DNA from: Clostridia bacterium
GTDB taxonomy: Bacteria > Bacillota > Clostridia > Oscillospirales > CAG-272
DNA: 33,114 nt
NCBI GenBank assembly: GCA_017508405.1
Contig: JAFVYY010000096.1
Location: 1-33,114, forward strand
Reading direction: 5' to 3'
Positions 14,498 to 21,993 of the stretch are shown one piece after another (positions within the stretch are counted from its first letter, which is position 1; each line of letters starts with the position of its first letter). Under the pieces are notes generated by a model. That model was not told where the DNA came from. It worked only from the letters and a program-made list of their open reading frames with translations, and made no database searches. The position numbers were made by a program, and so were the translations under genes.

Positions 14498-15820
14498 CTA
14501 TTTGTCTTTTATGCCTTCGGGTAATATTACCTGGACTCCGAACATATTGAAATCCTCGAAATAGTCAACCATACCGTGATAATTTGATACGATCTTAGCA
14601 ATGATTTTCGTGCCGAAGCCGTGGGCATCTTTGGATTTTTTTGTGGTTTTAAGCTCCTTGTTGATTTTCAAGACGGAGGAATCAACCGTATTTTTACAGA
14701 TAATTATCCTGTTCGAATTTTGTCTTATAAACAAAAGCTCGATACGCTTTTCCTTGGAGTTCTTTAATCTGTCAAGGGCTTCTATGGCGTTGTCAAGAAT
14801 GTTTCCCATAAGACAGACCAAATCAAATTCCTTGATATCCGATAAATCGCCGATGGATCCCGATATAACTACCTTTGTGTCCTTAAGGGGAGCAAGCTTG
14901 GAATTTATAAGGTAATCAAGAGCCTTATTTTCGGAGCATATAAGGTTACCGATATTGCCTGCGCTCGGAAGAAGCTTATCGAGATATTCCTTGCAGCTTT
15001 CTATTTTGTTATCTTCGATAAACCCGGATATTACGGTAATATGCTGCTTCATATCGTGCTGAACCTTGCGGATATTCGACCATATTGCGGCGGCGTCGTT
15101 ATGCCTTGCCTCCTCAAAGGCTATTTTTTCCTGTAAAAGCTTTAATTCGTATTTGCTTTTCTGGTATTTCTGCATCTGATAGATAAGGAAATAAAGAGCC
15201 ACGTTTGAAAAGGTAAGAACTACCGTTAATATGACCGTCTGAAGCTGAATTCTCGAAGAATACGTAACGGAGGCTACATACATCGTGGCTCCAAGACCAA
15301 CTACTGTGGCGCAGGAGAATATAAAGGCTATAATTCCTTGCTTTATCTCGATTGTGCCGTCGTTTCTGAAAATCAGAAGGATGATCTTCAGTATTACGAA
15401 CAGAAGAATTTTGTGTATAATGACGTAGGTGTATCTGAAAATACCGTTTTCCCCTTGCATAAGCTCACTGTAATCCTGTATCACGGAGGATATGATAAGG
15501 TAGAGAAGACTGCTCAAAAGAACGAATACTACCTCGAAAATACAGGCGGAAATTATTGCTTTTATATATCTTCCGTTGGAAACGAATAGAGCGTACATAA
15601 TATACAGTGCGAGAAAAATAAAAGTACCAAGCAGATTAAAGCCCGAAAGGAACAGATCGTTTATTATGGAGAAGCCGAAAATAATCGCTACGGTAGGTAT
15701 TATGAATTTATTCGTTTTGGGAGAAAGAGACGAGCCGTTGAATCTGGAAATAAAATAGACAAGGATGGAGGCGTCAAACAGGGATACGGCAAATTCCACA
15801 AGCAGATTTAAAAGGCTCAT
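14498..15820 (-). CDS. GHKL-type (AgrC/VirS-like) sensor histidine kinase
   Basis: A 440-residue membrane histidine kinase. The N-terminal half has about six TM helices (roughly 8-25, 38-56, 62-80, 86-113, 132-151, 161-184, 196-214; borders approximate) with no periplasmic sensor domain. A coiled coil (about 215-245) leads to the H-box QHDMKQH with His255, N-box GNILDNAIEAL (339-349) and G-box GFGTKII (401-407). This layout is that of peptide- or membrane-sensing Agr/ComD-class kinases. Its ATG overlaps the response-regulator stop (ATGA, 15817-15820). No AgrB protease or signal-peptide gene is nearby, so the stimulus is unknown. Confidence 0.92.
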   Translation of the reverse strand: MSLLNLLVEFAVSLFDASILVYFISRFNGSSLSPKTNKFIIPTVAIIFGFSIINDLFLSGFNLLGTFIFLALYIMYALFVSNGRYIKAIISACIFEVVFVLLSSLLYLIISSVIQDYSELMQGENGIFRYTYVIIHKILLFVILKIILLIFRNDGTIEIKQGIIAFIFSCATVVGLGATMYVASVTYSSRIQLQTVILTVVLTFSNVALYFLIYQMQKYQKSKYELKLLQEKIAFEEARHNDAAAIWSNIRKVQHDMKQHITVISGFIEDNKIESCKEYLDKLLPSAGNIGNLICSENKALDYLINSKLAPLKDTKVVISGSIGDLSDIKEFDLVCLMGNILDNAIEALDRLKNSKEKRIELLFIRQNSNRIIICKNTVDSSVLKINKELKTTKKSKDAHGFGTKIIAKIVSNYHGMVDYFEDFNMFGVQVILPEGIKDK

Positions 15821-16551
15821 TTTGAAATTCTCCTTCGTATGTACTGCATATAGGCATCCTTAAAGGCGGATGCTCTTTTTTGGCTTACGCTTAATCTTTG
15901 TTCCTTTTTCGTTACAATAAAGCCCTCGTTACTTATGCTTTCAATATGCTCTAAATTAACTATAAATGCGGAATGTATTCTGAAAAAATCATATTTTTTT
16001 ATGTATTCATCAAGAGAGCTCATAGTGCCTCTGCACTTGTATTCGGCGCCTGATACGGTTTTTATTACGTAATAATTTTTTTGCCCCTCAAAGCATATAA
16101 TATCCTTTATCCTTAACACAATCTCTCCGTCCGTTGTGTTAAACAAGAGGGCCTCGCTGTTCAGTACGCATTTTTCAATCACTTTCTGAAAGGTTATATC
16201 AAGCTCCTCGGTAAGATGGGATTTTCTTAAGAATCTGAAGGGACAGTATTCAAAGGAGCTGTATACGAATTCCTCGTAGGAGGACACGAAAACTATTACC
16301 GTGTCGGGATTGCTTTCGCAAAGAGTCTTGGCAAGCTCGAAGCCGTTCATTTCCGGCATATCTATATCAAGGAATAAAACGTCTATCACTCCGTTTTTTA
16401 AGTATTCGAGAACCTCCTTGGCAGAGGAGAAGGCAGGGGTGAATCTGCAATCAACTCGCGGTGGTATTTTATAGGCGCTCAGCTTTTTTAAATGCTGCAA
16501 AAGCAGACCTGCAAATTGGGGATTATCGTCGCATACTGCAATATTTATCAT
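15817..16551 (-). CDS. LytTR-family response regulator
   Basis: A 244-residue regulator. The receiver domain (about 1-125) has acidic Asp8/Asp9, phospho-acceptor Asp62 in LFLDIDMPEMNG, and the switch region VIVFVSSYEE. The C-terminal LytTR DNA-binding domain (about 140-240) has the typical DIICFEGQKNYYVI, RGTMSSLDEYI, FFRIHSAFIVNLEHIESI and LSVSQKRASAFKDAY. LytTR regulators bind pairs of about 9-bp direct repeats one or two helical turns apart, often just upstream of a weak -35. A candidate pair lies at 16661-16702. The RBS CGGAGGG precedes the ATG at 16551. The kinase gene is directly coupled downstream. Confidence 0.94.
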   Translation of the reverse strand: MINIAVCDDNPQFAGLLLQHLKKLSAYKIPPRVDCRFTPAFSSAKEVLEYLKNGVIDVLFLDIDMPEMNGFELAKTLCESNPDTVIVFVSSYEEFVYSSFEYCPFRFLRKSHLTEELDITFQKVIEKCVLNSEALLFNTTDGEIVLRIKDIICFEGQKNYYVIKTVSGAEYKCRGTMSSLDEYIKKYDFFRIHSAFIVNLEHIESISNEGFIVTKKEQRLSVSQKRASAFKDAYMQYIRRRISK

Positions 16552-16586
16552 TATATACCCTCCGAAACAACTTGATCCTTGAATAT

Positions 16587-16614
16587 ATTATAACATATAT
16601 TTTAAAAATTGCAA
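16587..16614 (-). promoter_or_regulatory. Promoter of the response regulator-kinase operon
   Basis: On the minus strand: TTGCAA (16609-16614), 16-bp spacer, TATAAT (16587-16592), with TGT before the -10. The phased repeats at 16621-16660 begin 7 bases upstream of the -35. Confidence 0.75.
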
Positions 16615-16620
16615 AGGGTT

Positions 16621-16660
16621 AGGGATAATATGGGCGAAAATGGGATAAATGGAGATAAAA
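16621..16660. repeat. Four imperfect 10-bp phased repeats
   Basis: Units AGGGATAATA, TGGGCGAAAA, TGGGATAAAT and GGAGATAAAA lie head to tail at exactly 10-bp spacing, i.e. on one face of the helix. They sit immediately upstream of the -35 of the minus-strand regulator promoter, in the divergent intergenic region. Operator function is an inference. Confidence 0.6.
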
Positions 16661-16702
16661 ACTATTTCGTCCCTTTAAAAGCCCTTTATGTCCCCAAAAA
16701 TG
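16661..16702. promoter_or_regulatory. Candidate LytTR-type direct repeat (21-bp period)
   Basis: GTCCC recurs at 16669 and 16690, 21 bp apart. In the two 21-base units 12 of 21 positions match (pattern TTnnGTCCCnnnAAAnG). A shorter repeat CCCTTTA recurs with 11-bp period (16671, 16682). The proximal copy abuts the weak -35 at 16700-16705. This spacing is typical for LytTR-regulator sites, but the sequence does not match a named consensus. Confidence 0.45.
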
Positions 16703-16728
16703 AAATGGAGACTTTTCTGTGATATGAT
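16700..16728 (+). promoter_or_regulatory. Weak -35 / extended -10 promoter of paralogue 2
   Basis: ATGAAA (16700-16705, poor -35), 17-bp spacer, TATGAT (16723-16728) with TGA before it. A weak -35 beside a direct repeat suggests an activator-dependent promoter. The predicted leader to the ATG at 16968 is about 230 nt. Confidence 0.5.
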
Positions 16729-16735
16729 ATGGGTG

Positions 16736-16956
16736 AAGACGGAAATTAAAGAAAAAATAAAAAACAACAAACCTTTTTTCTGTTTTCGACACTATATATA
16801 CGAGGACGGAATGGTCTAAATCAAGAGTTGAGTTTTGTTCAACTAATAGGTTATGGTATTTTATTCCGTCTTACTGTATAATTTAAGCAGAAGGAGAAGC
16901 CGTAGCTAAGCTTCTCTTAATATTCCCGCAAGGAATGGTACCGCCAATACGGGAGA
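16736..16956 (+). promoter_or_regulatory. Long structured leader upstream of paralogue 2
   Basis: Several helices are visible. ATTCCGTCTT (16863-16872) can pair either with AAGACGGAA (16736-16744) or with GGACGGAAT (16804-16812), which exclude each other. Within the second option sits the hairpin AGTTGA/TCAACT (16826-16844). A third hairpin GAGAAGC/GCTTCTC spans 16894-16916. A fourth, TCCCG/CGGGA (16924-16954), lies three bases before the RBS AAGGAG (16957-16962) and contains GGTACC in its loop. No known riboswitch class was recognised. Confidence 0.5.
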
Positions 16957-16967
16957 AAGGAGAACAA

Positions 16968-17645
16968 ATGAGTAACAAGCAAAACGTAAATTATTTTAAA
17001 ATGAACGATCTTATGGAGTATATTGGCATAGGATTAATGACAATTTCACTTCCGATATTTATTTTCGCTTACGGATATATATGGTTTTTATCCTGTTTCA
17101 TGCTTCCTATTGGCGTCGTTCTGTTTATCATAGGTGTTTCTATCCGTTCTAATGAAAAGGATATTTTAAACGCTCTTAAAAGAAAAACAGACGGGGTAGT
17201 GATACCGTATGATAATCTCGGAATTAACGAGAGGCGAATAAACAGAAAGCTTCAAATTGAAGTTTTAGAGGATTTTGAATATGAAAGCGGACTTATGTAC
17301 AAAAGGGGTAAGAGAGGAATCATATCCTCAAAATACACCAAAACAGCCATTTATCTGCTGACAGATGCCCTTTATATTTCCACAAAGACGGTTTCATTGA
17401 TTTCGGACGAGGCTAAGAGTAAAAAGTTTGAAATATCATACGATACCATTGAGGAAGTAAGAATAGACAAAGATGAAAAATCCGTTACCTTTGATAAAAA
17501 GGTATTCAAGGTAGTTGAGGAAAGACTTGTCATAAGACACGGCGGCGGATATAAATTTTCCGTTCCCATTCATGCTGACATAAGGGCAGAGGGAGTTGCC
17601 GACAGAATAAATAAGCAAATGGAAATATACAAGAAGAACGTGTAA
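16968..17645 (+). CDS. Two-TM protein with a PH-like cytoplasmic domain (paralogue 2)
   Basis: A 225-residue protein paralogous along its whole length to the 13754-14443 product. Shared blocks include NYFK..D...YIG, FIIG...RSNEK, SSKYTK...LTD....T.TVSLISDE and RLVI..G.GYK.S.P.H.DI. Two TM helices (about 16-35 and 40-58) are followed by a soluble PH-like domain of about 160 residues. The ATG at 16968 follows GAAAGGAG; an upstream GTG/ATG extension would run through the leader hairpins and is rejected. It is divergent from the response regulator and preceded by a weak promoter with direct repeats, so it is the best candidate target of that system. Biochemical function unknown. Confidence 0.82.
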   Translation: MSNKQNVNYFKMNDLMEYIGIGLMTISLPIFIFAYGYIWFLSCFMLPIGVVLFIIGVSIRSNEKDILNALKRKTDGVVIPYDNLGINERRINRKLQIEVLEDFEYESGLMYKRGKRGIISSKYTKTAIYLLTDALYISTKTVSLISDEAKSKKFEISYDTIEEVRIDKDEKSVTFDKKVFKVVEERLVIRHGGGYKFSVPIHADIRAEGVADRINKQMEIYKKNV

Positions 17646-17653
17646 AAGAACAC

Positions 17654-17697
17654 AAAAACTGCAGTCTGCGAATTTCGCATGACTGCAGTTTTTTTAT
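17654..17697. terminator. Strong bidirectional terminator
   Basis: AAAAACTGCAGTC pairs with GACTGCAGTTTTT (17654-17666 with 17681-17693), and TGCGAA/TTCGCA continues the stem inward. It ends both paralogue 2 and the converging rarA. Confidence 0.92.
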
Positions 17698-18929
17698 AGC
17701 TTTTTCTTTTTTACAGCTTCCCAGTATGATTTTGCCGCTTGCTCGGTTTTGTTGTCTCCGTAGGTATAGTATTTGGCATTTGCTATATCATCGGGAAGAT
17801 ATTGCTGATCAACCCAATGATTTGGATTTGTATGAGGATATTTGTACCCCTTGAAAAGAGGAGACTGAAGATGGGTAGGAAAGGTGTTACCCTTACCGTT
17901 TTGTATATCGTTCATAGCCGCAGCAATAGCGTTATATGCGCTGTTTGACTTTGGCGCAGTAGCGAGCATAATAGCGCAGGAAGCAAGAGGTATTCGTGCC
18001 TCAGGCAATCCTACCTCTCTTGCTGTCTGACAAAGAGAGTGGGCAATCTGTGCCGCCTGAGGGTATGCAAGGCCGATATCCTCGGATGCGCAGACAAGCA
18101 TTCTGCGGATAGGGGATAGAATATCTCCCCCCTCTAATAGACGCGCAAGATAAAATACCGCAGCATCCGGATCTGAACCTCTTATGGATTTTTGTAAGCA
18201 GGATAGAAGATTGTAATGAACGTCGCCATCCTGATCGAAAACTCCCGCTGAAACCGATGGAATAAATGCTTTTGCGCTTTCAATATCAATATTTGATTCA
18301 CAGGCAAGATAAGCCGCTTCAAACAAGGTGAGGGAATGACGTACGTCGCCTGATGCGCACCTTGAAAAGAAAGCAAGGGCATCTTCATCGGCTGTCTTTG
18401 CGCTTCCTGTTTCACTGTTTAAAGCATTAAGAGCCTTTTTTAAGACAGGAACTATTTTCTCTGCCTCAATGGGCTTGAATTCAAAAACAGAGCATCTGGA
18501 TAAGAGTGCGCTATATATGTAAAAATAAGGATTTTCAGTTGTGGATGCAATAAGTGTAACGCGACCGTCCTCTATATATTCAAGCAGGGATTGCTGCTGC
18601 TTTTTATTGAAATACTGTATTTCGTCAAGGTAGAGAAGAGTACCCTTAGAGGCGAAAACGTTTACGGATTGATTTATTACCTCCTTAATGTCGCTTAAGG
18701 ATGCGGTTGTTGCATTAAGCTTGTAAAGCTGCATATCAGAGTTCTTTGCTATGATATTGGCAACCGTGGTTTTACCCGTGCCGGGAGGACCGAAGAATAT
18801 CATATTGGTAACTCTGCCTGAGGCTATCATATTTCTTATAACACCGTTTTTGGAAACAAGATGCTCCTGCCCGACAACATCGTCAAAGGTAAGGGGACGT
18901 AATTTATCAGCAAGGGGTTGATTAGTCAT
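17694..18929 (-). CDS. rarA: Replication-associated recombination protein A (RarA/MgsA, AAA+ ATPase)
   Basis: A 411-residue AAA+ ATPase of the RarA/MgsA/WRNIP1 family, acting at stalled replication forks. Visible: LADKLRPLTFDDVVGQEHL at the start, Walker A GPPGTGKT (47-54), Walker B LLYLDE (98-103), sensor region STTENPYF, arginine-finger motif LLSRCSVFEF, and the C-terminal tetramerisation domain with PRMLVCASEDIGLAYP-like sequence, then SNSAYNAIAAAM and H.NPNHWVDQQYLPD. ATG 18929 gives the family N-terminus, with AGAGGTG upstream; the ATG six codons earlier lacks support. It is monocistronic with its own promoter and a shared terminator. Confidence 0.95.
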   Translation of the reverse strand: MTNQPLADKLRPLTFDDVVGQEHLVSKNGVIRNMIASGRVTNMIFFGPPGTGKTTVANIIAKNSDMQLYKLNATTASLSDIKEVINQSVNVFASKGTLLYLDEIQYFNKKQQQSLLEYIEDGRVTLIASTTENPYFYIYSALLSRCSVFEFKPIEAEKIVPVLKKALNALNSETGSAKTADEDALAFFSRCASGDVRHSLTLFEAAYLACESNIDIESAKAFIPSVSAGVFDQDGDVHYNLLSCLQKSIRGSDPDAAVFYLARLLEGGDILSPIRRMLVCASEDIGLAYPQAAQIAHSLCQTAREVGLPEARIPLASCAIMLATAPKSNSAYNAIAAAMNDIQNGKGNTFPTHLQSPLFKGYKYPHTNPNHWVDQQYLPDDIANAKYYTYGDNKTEQAAKSYWEAVKKKKL

Positions 18930-18961
18930 TATACACCTCTGTAACATAAATCTATACAGCT

Positions 18962-18990
18962 ATTGTATCATAGTTCTTTTGTAAAATCAA
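18962..18990 (-). promoter_or_regulatory. Promoter of rarA
   Basis: On the minus strand: TTGATT (18985-18990), 17-bp spacer, TACAAT (18962-18967), with TGA before the -10. Confidence 0.7.
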
Positions 18991-19040
18991 TATAAATGTA
19001 CTATGTAATAAAGAGTTTTTACAGGAGAAATTTCGAATAA

Positions 19041-19310
19041 ATGTACAATGATAAAAGGACAAAAAGCGATAAGATAAAAGGAAGCTACGTATATGCGGTT
19101 TTGGTGTTTTTAATATGTGCCATTGGAATGTTTTATTTTGCGGAAATCATAAAAACGGATAAAAATATCGGGGGGAGTGTGGATGCTTTTGAAAAATCAG
19201 AGCAGGATTATATGTACGAGGCGTATGAATCGTATATAAAGGATCCCGAGAATGTAAATGTATTTTTGATTCTTTTTGAAAGAGGATGCGCAGATGGAGA
19301 GCTTAGGTGA
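19041..19310 (+). CDS. Small single-TM protein paired with M50 peptidase
   Basis: An 89-residue protein: basic N-terminus (MYNDKRTKSDKIKG), one TM helix (about 17-36), then an acidic extracytoplasmic-type segment rich in Glu/Asp/Tyr. An AGGAG site lies 13 bases before the ATG, a little long. The stop at 19308-19310 lies inside the next gene (17-base overlap), so the two are translationally coupled. A single-pass partner would suit a regulator or inhibitor of the site-2 protease, by analogy with SpoIVFA/BofA acting on SpoIVFB, but there is no sequence similarity I can see to either. No clear promoter was found just upstream. Confidence 0.65.
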   Translation: MYNDKRTKSDKIKGSYVYAVLVFLICAIGMFYFAEIIKTDKNIGGSVDAFEKSEQDYMYEAYESYIKDPENVNVFLILFERGCADGELR

Positions 19311-19869
19311 AAAAATAAGCTTTATCCTCTTGCTGCTTACTACAATGAATATATCCTCATCTCCGCATCCTTTACTTCTTATTTTGTGCTATGGAATACA
19401 TGAGATGGGGCATATTGTTTTTGCATACCTTTCAGGGGCCCGTTTAACGGATTTCAAAACGTCTTTATGTAAGCTGAGCATTAAATACGATTGCTCCTGT
19501 ATTTCATATTCAAAGGAAGCTCTTGTATGCGCGGGAGGAATTATATTTAATTTGTTATTTGCGCTTATTTTTGCCGCCCCTGTGTTTAATTTTAATGAAA
19601 ATTTTGCTTTTTTAACGGTATGTAATCTATCCCTTGCCCTTATGAATCTATATCCTGTTACGGTTCTTGACGGAGGTAATATAGTTCGTTGTATCGCATA
19701 CAGGTTTGCGGTGGGTGATACAGCAAAAAAAATAACATCGGCGATATCATTTGTTTTTGCTTTTATACTGTGGCTTTTCGCAGTTTATCTTCAGCTTGTT
19801 TTTTCATCAAACGTGTCAGTTTTCCTGATTTCCGTTTTACTTCTTATAGAATTTTGCCTTGCGCAATAA
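19294..19869 (+). CDS. M50 (site-2 protease) family metallopeptidase, SpoIVFB-like
   Basis: A 191-residue polytopic intramembrane protease. The zinc motif HEMGH is at residues 36-40 (YGIHEMGHIVFAYL), and the third ligand is in NLYPVTVLDGGNI (Asp126 in LDGG). It has about 5-6 TM helices and no PDZ or CBS domain. The short, domain-free layout resembles SpoIVFB, the pro-sigma-K protease of spore formers, though SpoIVFB carries a C-terminal CBS domain in Bacillus. The start at 19294 is chosen because AAAGAGG sits 8 bases upstream; a TTG at 19276 would lie in that RBS. It is coupled to the small TM protein gene. The substrate is unproven; spoVT elsewhere in the window makes a sporulation role plausible. 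Confidence 0.82.
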   Translation: MESLGEKISFILLLLTTMNISSSPHPLLLILCYGIHEMGHIVFAYLSGARLTDFKTSLCKLSIKYDCSCISYSKEALVCAGGIIFNLLFALIFAAPVFNFNENFAFLTVCNLSLALMNLYPVTVLDGGNIVRCIAYRFAVGDTAKKITSAISFVFAFILWLFAVYLQLVFSSNVSVFLISVLLLIEFCLAQ

Positions 19870-19917
19870 AAATAATAAAATAATTGTGCTCAAAAGTAAA
19901 AAAATACTCTATACCTA

Positions 19918-19946
19918 TTGAACATTCAAGTATTTTTTGTTATAAT
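19918..19946 (+). promoter_or_regulatory. Promoter of the potABCD operon
   Basis: TTGAAC (19918-19923), 17-bp spacer, TATAAT (19941-19946), with TGT before the -10. The palindrome TTGAAcaTTCAA overlaps the -35. The roughly 75-nt leader can form TGACGA/TCGTCA or GACGA/TCGTC hairpins (about 19967-20001). Confidence 0.78.
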
Positions 19947-20026
19947 GCAATTGATTAACTGTATTTTGACGATAAAAGACGATTTTCGTCATTGTTAGTC
20001 GAGTCTATGAAAGAACGGGTATAGAA

Positions 20027-21160
20027 ATGAACGAAAAAAAGATCATAGAGCTAAAGGGCGTTTCCAAGACCTTTGATGATGAAATCATACTTGACAATAT
20101 TGACCTTAAAGTGTATGAGAAGGAATTTATGACGCTTCTCGGTCCCTCCGGCTGCGGTAAAACAACTACCTTGCGAATTATTGCCGGTTTTGTTACTCCC
20201 GATAACGGAGAGGTACTTTTTGACGACGTTAAAATAAACGATGTTCCGCCGCATAAACGCCACGTTAATACGGTGTTTCAAAAGTACGCTTTATTTCCTC
20301 ATCTTAATGTATATGAAAACATTGCCTTTGCTCTTAGATTGAAGCAGAAGAAAGAAAAGCTTTCCGAAGAGGAAATTTATGAACGTGTAGAAGAAATGCT
20401 TACAATGGTGAACCTTCGTGGATTTGAAAAGAAGGATGTAAATCTTCTTTCCGGAGGACAGCAGCAGAGAGTTGCCATTGCAAGAGCTTTGATAAATAAA
20501 CCAAGGGTTCTGCTTCTCGATGAGCCCCTCGGCGCACTTGACCTTAAGCTTCGTAAGGATATGCAGAACGAGCTTAAGAATATCCAGAGAAGAACCGGAA
20601 TTACTTTTATCTACGTTACACACGATCAGGAGGAGGCGCTCAGCATGTCCGATACCGTTGTCGTTATGGCTAACGGTAAGATTCAGCAGATAGGCTCTCC
20701 CACGGATATATACAATGAACCCGAAAACGCATTTGTTGCGGACTTTATCGGAGAAAGTAATATCATTGACGGTGTTATGCTTGATGACTTTAAGGTAAGA
20801 TTTTCCGGTCACGAGTTTGAATGTCTTGACAAGGGCTTTGGTAAAAACGAGCCCGTTGACGTTGTCGTAAGACCCGAGGACGTTGACGTTGTGCCCGTAG
20901 ATAAGGGTATGCTTTGCGGTGTCGTGGATTCCGTAACCTTTAAGGGCGTTCACTACGAGATCATTGTAACAATTAATAAATTCAAGTGGATGATTCAGTC
21001 CACAGACTACGTTGCCCCATCACAGAAGATCGGTATATATGTAGAGCCTGATGCTATACATATTATGAAAAAGTCCGAATTCTCGGGAATGTTTGGAGAC
21101 TACTCATCCTTCAGCGACGAGCTTGAGCACCTTTCAGATGTTACTGAGGAGGAAGAATAA
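20027..21160 (+). CDS. potA: Spermidine/putrescine ABC transporter ATP-binding protein
   Basis: A 377-residue PotA, the ATPase energising polyamine import. Walker [11 protein letters not shown] (about 38-47), Q-loop [12 protein letters not shown], signature LSGGQQQR, Walker [14 protein letters not shown]-loop VTHDQEEAL, then a C-terminal TOBE domain (about 245-355) typical of the Pot/CUT1 class. The C-terminus is acidic ([14 protein letters not shown]). The RBS before the ATG is weak, possibly compensated by leader structure. potB starts 5 bases after its stop. Confidence 0.93.
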   Translation: MNEKKIIELKGVSKTFDDEIILDNIDLKVYEKEFMTLLGPSGCGKTTTLRIIAGFVTPDNGEVLFDDVKINDVPPHKRHVNTVFQKYALFPHLNVYENIAFALRLKQKKEKLSEEEIYERVEEMLTMVNLRGFEKKDVNLLSGGQQQRVAIARALINKPRVLLLDEPLGALDLKLRKDMQNELKNIQRRTGITFIYVTHDQEEALSMSDTVVVMANGKIQQIGSPTDIYNEPENAFVADFIGESNIIDGVMLDDFKVRFSGHEFECLDKGFGKNEPVDVVVRPEDVDVVPVDKGMLCGVVDSVTFKGVHYEIIVTINKFKWMIQSTDYVAPSQKIGIYVEPDAIHIMKKSEFSGMFGDYSSFSDELEHLSDVTEEEE

Positions 21161-21165
21161 AGAGA

Positions 21166-21993
21166 ATGAACAAGAAATCACTGATTCAGAAGGCGGCGGC
21201 ATCGCCTCATATAGTTTGGTCGGTTCTGTTCATTATTGCTCCCCTTATTTTCGTAATGTACTATGCGTTTACGGATAAGGACGGTAACTTTACCTTCAGC
21301 AATTTTACAGAGCTTTTTCAGGCGAGCTATCTTGAAATATTTATGCGTTCCGTATGCTTTGCGTTTTTGGCAACGGTACTTTGCCTTATTATTGCATATC
21401 CTATAGCGTACTTTATTGCAAAGGCTAAGCCGAAAACACAGAAGATACTTATTATGCTCGTAATGCTTCCCATGTGGATGAACTTCCTTATAAGAACCTA
21501 CTCCTGGATGGCTCTTCTCGAGGATACGGGTATTATAAACACATTTCTCGGCATTTTCGGAATAGGTCCCATTCATATGATCAACACAGCGGGTGCAGTT
21601 ATTCTCGGTATGGTATACAACTATCTGCCCTATATGATAATTCCTATTCACTCCGTGTTGTCAAAGGTGGATAACAGGCTTCTTGAGGCAGCGGCTGACC
21701 TCGGCTCAAATCCTTTTACCGTTATTACCAAGGTCGTATTCCCCTTGAGCGTACCAGGAATTATATCGGGTATTACTATGGTATTCGTTCCCTCCATTAG
21801 CACGTTTTATATTTCACAAAAGCTCGGCGGAGGAAACTTTGATTTGATTGGAGATACCATTGAAAGACAGTTCCAGACTGCTTATAACTATAACCTTGGA
21901 GCGTCTATGTCCTTTGTTCTTATGCTTATAATTATCGTTAGTATGACGATAATGAATAAGTACGCCGATGATGACGGAGGTGTGATCATATGA
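21166..21993 (+). CDS. potB: Spermidine/putrescine ABC transporter permease PotB
   Basis: A 275-residue permease with six TM helices and the cytoplasmic EAA loop LEAAADLGSNPFTVITKVVFPLS, which contacts PotA. The N-terminal HIVWSVLFIIAPLIFVMYYAF is typical of PotB. The stop at 21993 overlaps the next ATG (21990), so permease subunits are made together. Confidence 0.93.
   Translation: MNKKSLIQKAAASPHIVWSVLFIIAPLIFVMYYAFTDKDGNFTFSNFTELFQASYLEIFMRSVCFAFLATVLCLIIAYPIAYFIAKAKPKTQKILIMLVMLPMWMNFLIRTYSWMALLEDTGIINTFLGIFGIGPIHMINTAGAVILGMVYNYLPYMIIPIHSVLSKVDNRLLEAAADLGSNPFTVITKVVFPLSVPGIISGITMVFVPSISTFYISQKLGGGNFDLIGDTIERQFQTAYNYNLGASMSFVLMLIIIVSMTIMNKYADDDGGVII

Noticed and set aside
16930..16950. 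T-box-like core TGGTACCGC in the leader of paralogue 2
   Set aside because: Nine bases match the T-box antiterminator motif, but no canonical stem I with specifier loop, no terminator and no amino-acid gene downstream. A 9-base match is not unlikely by chance.
19276..19293. TTG start extending the M50 peptidase by six residues
   Set aside because: It coincides with the RBS of the ATG at 19294.
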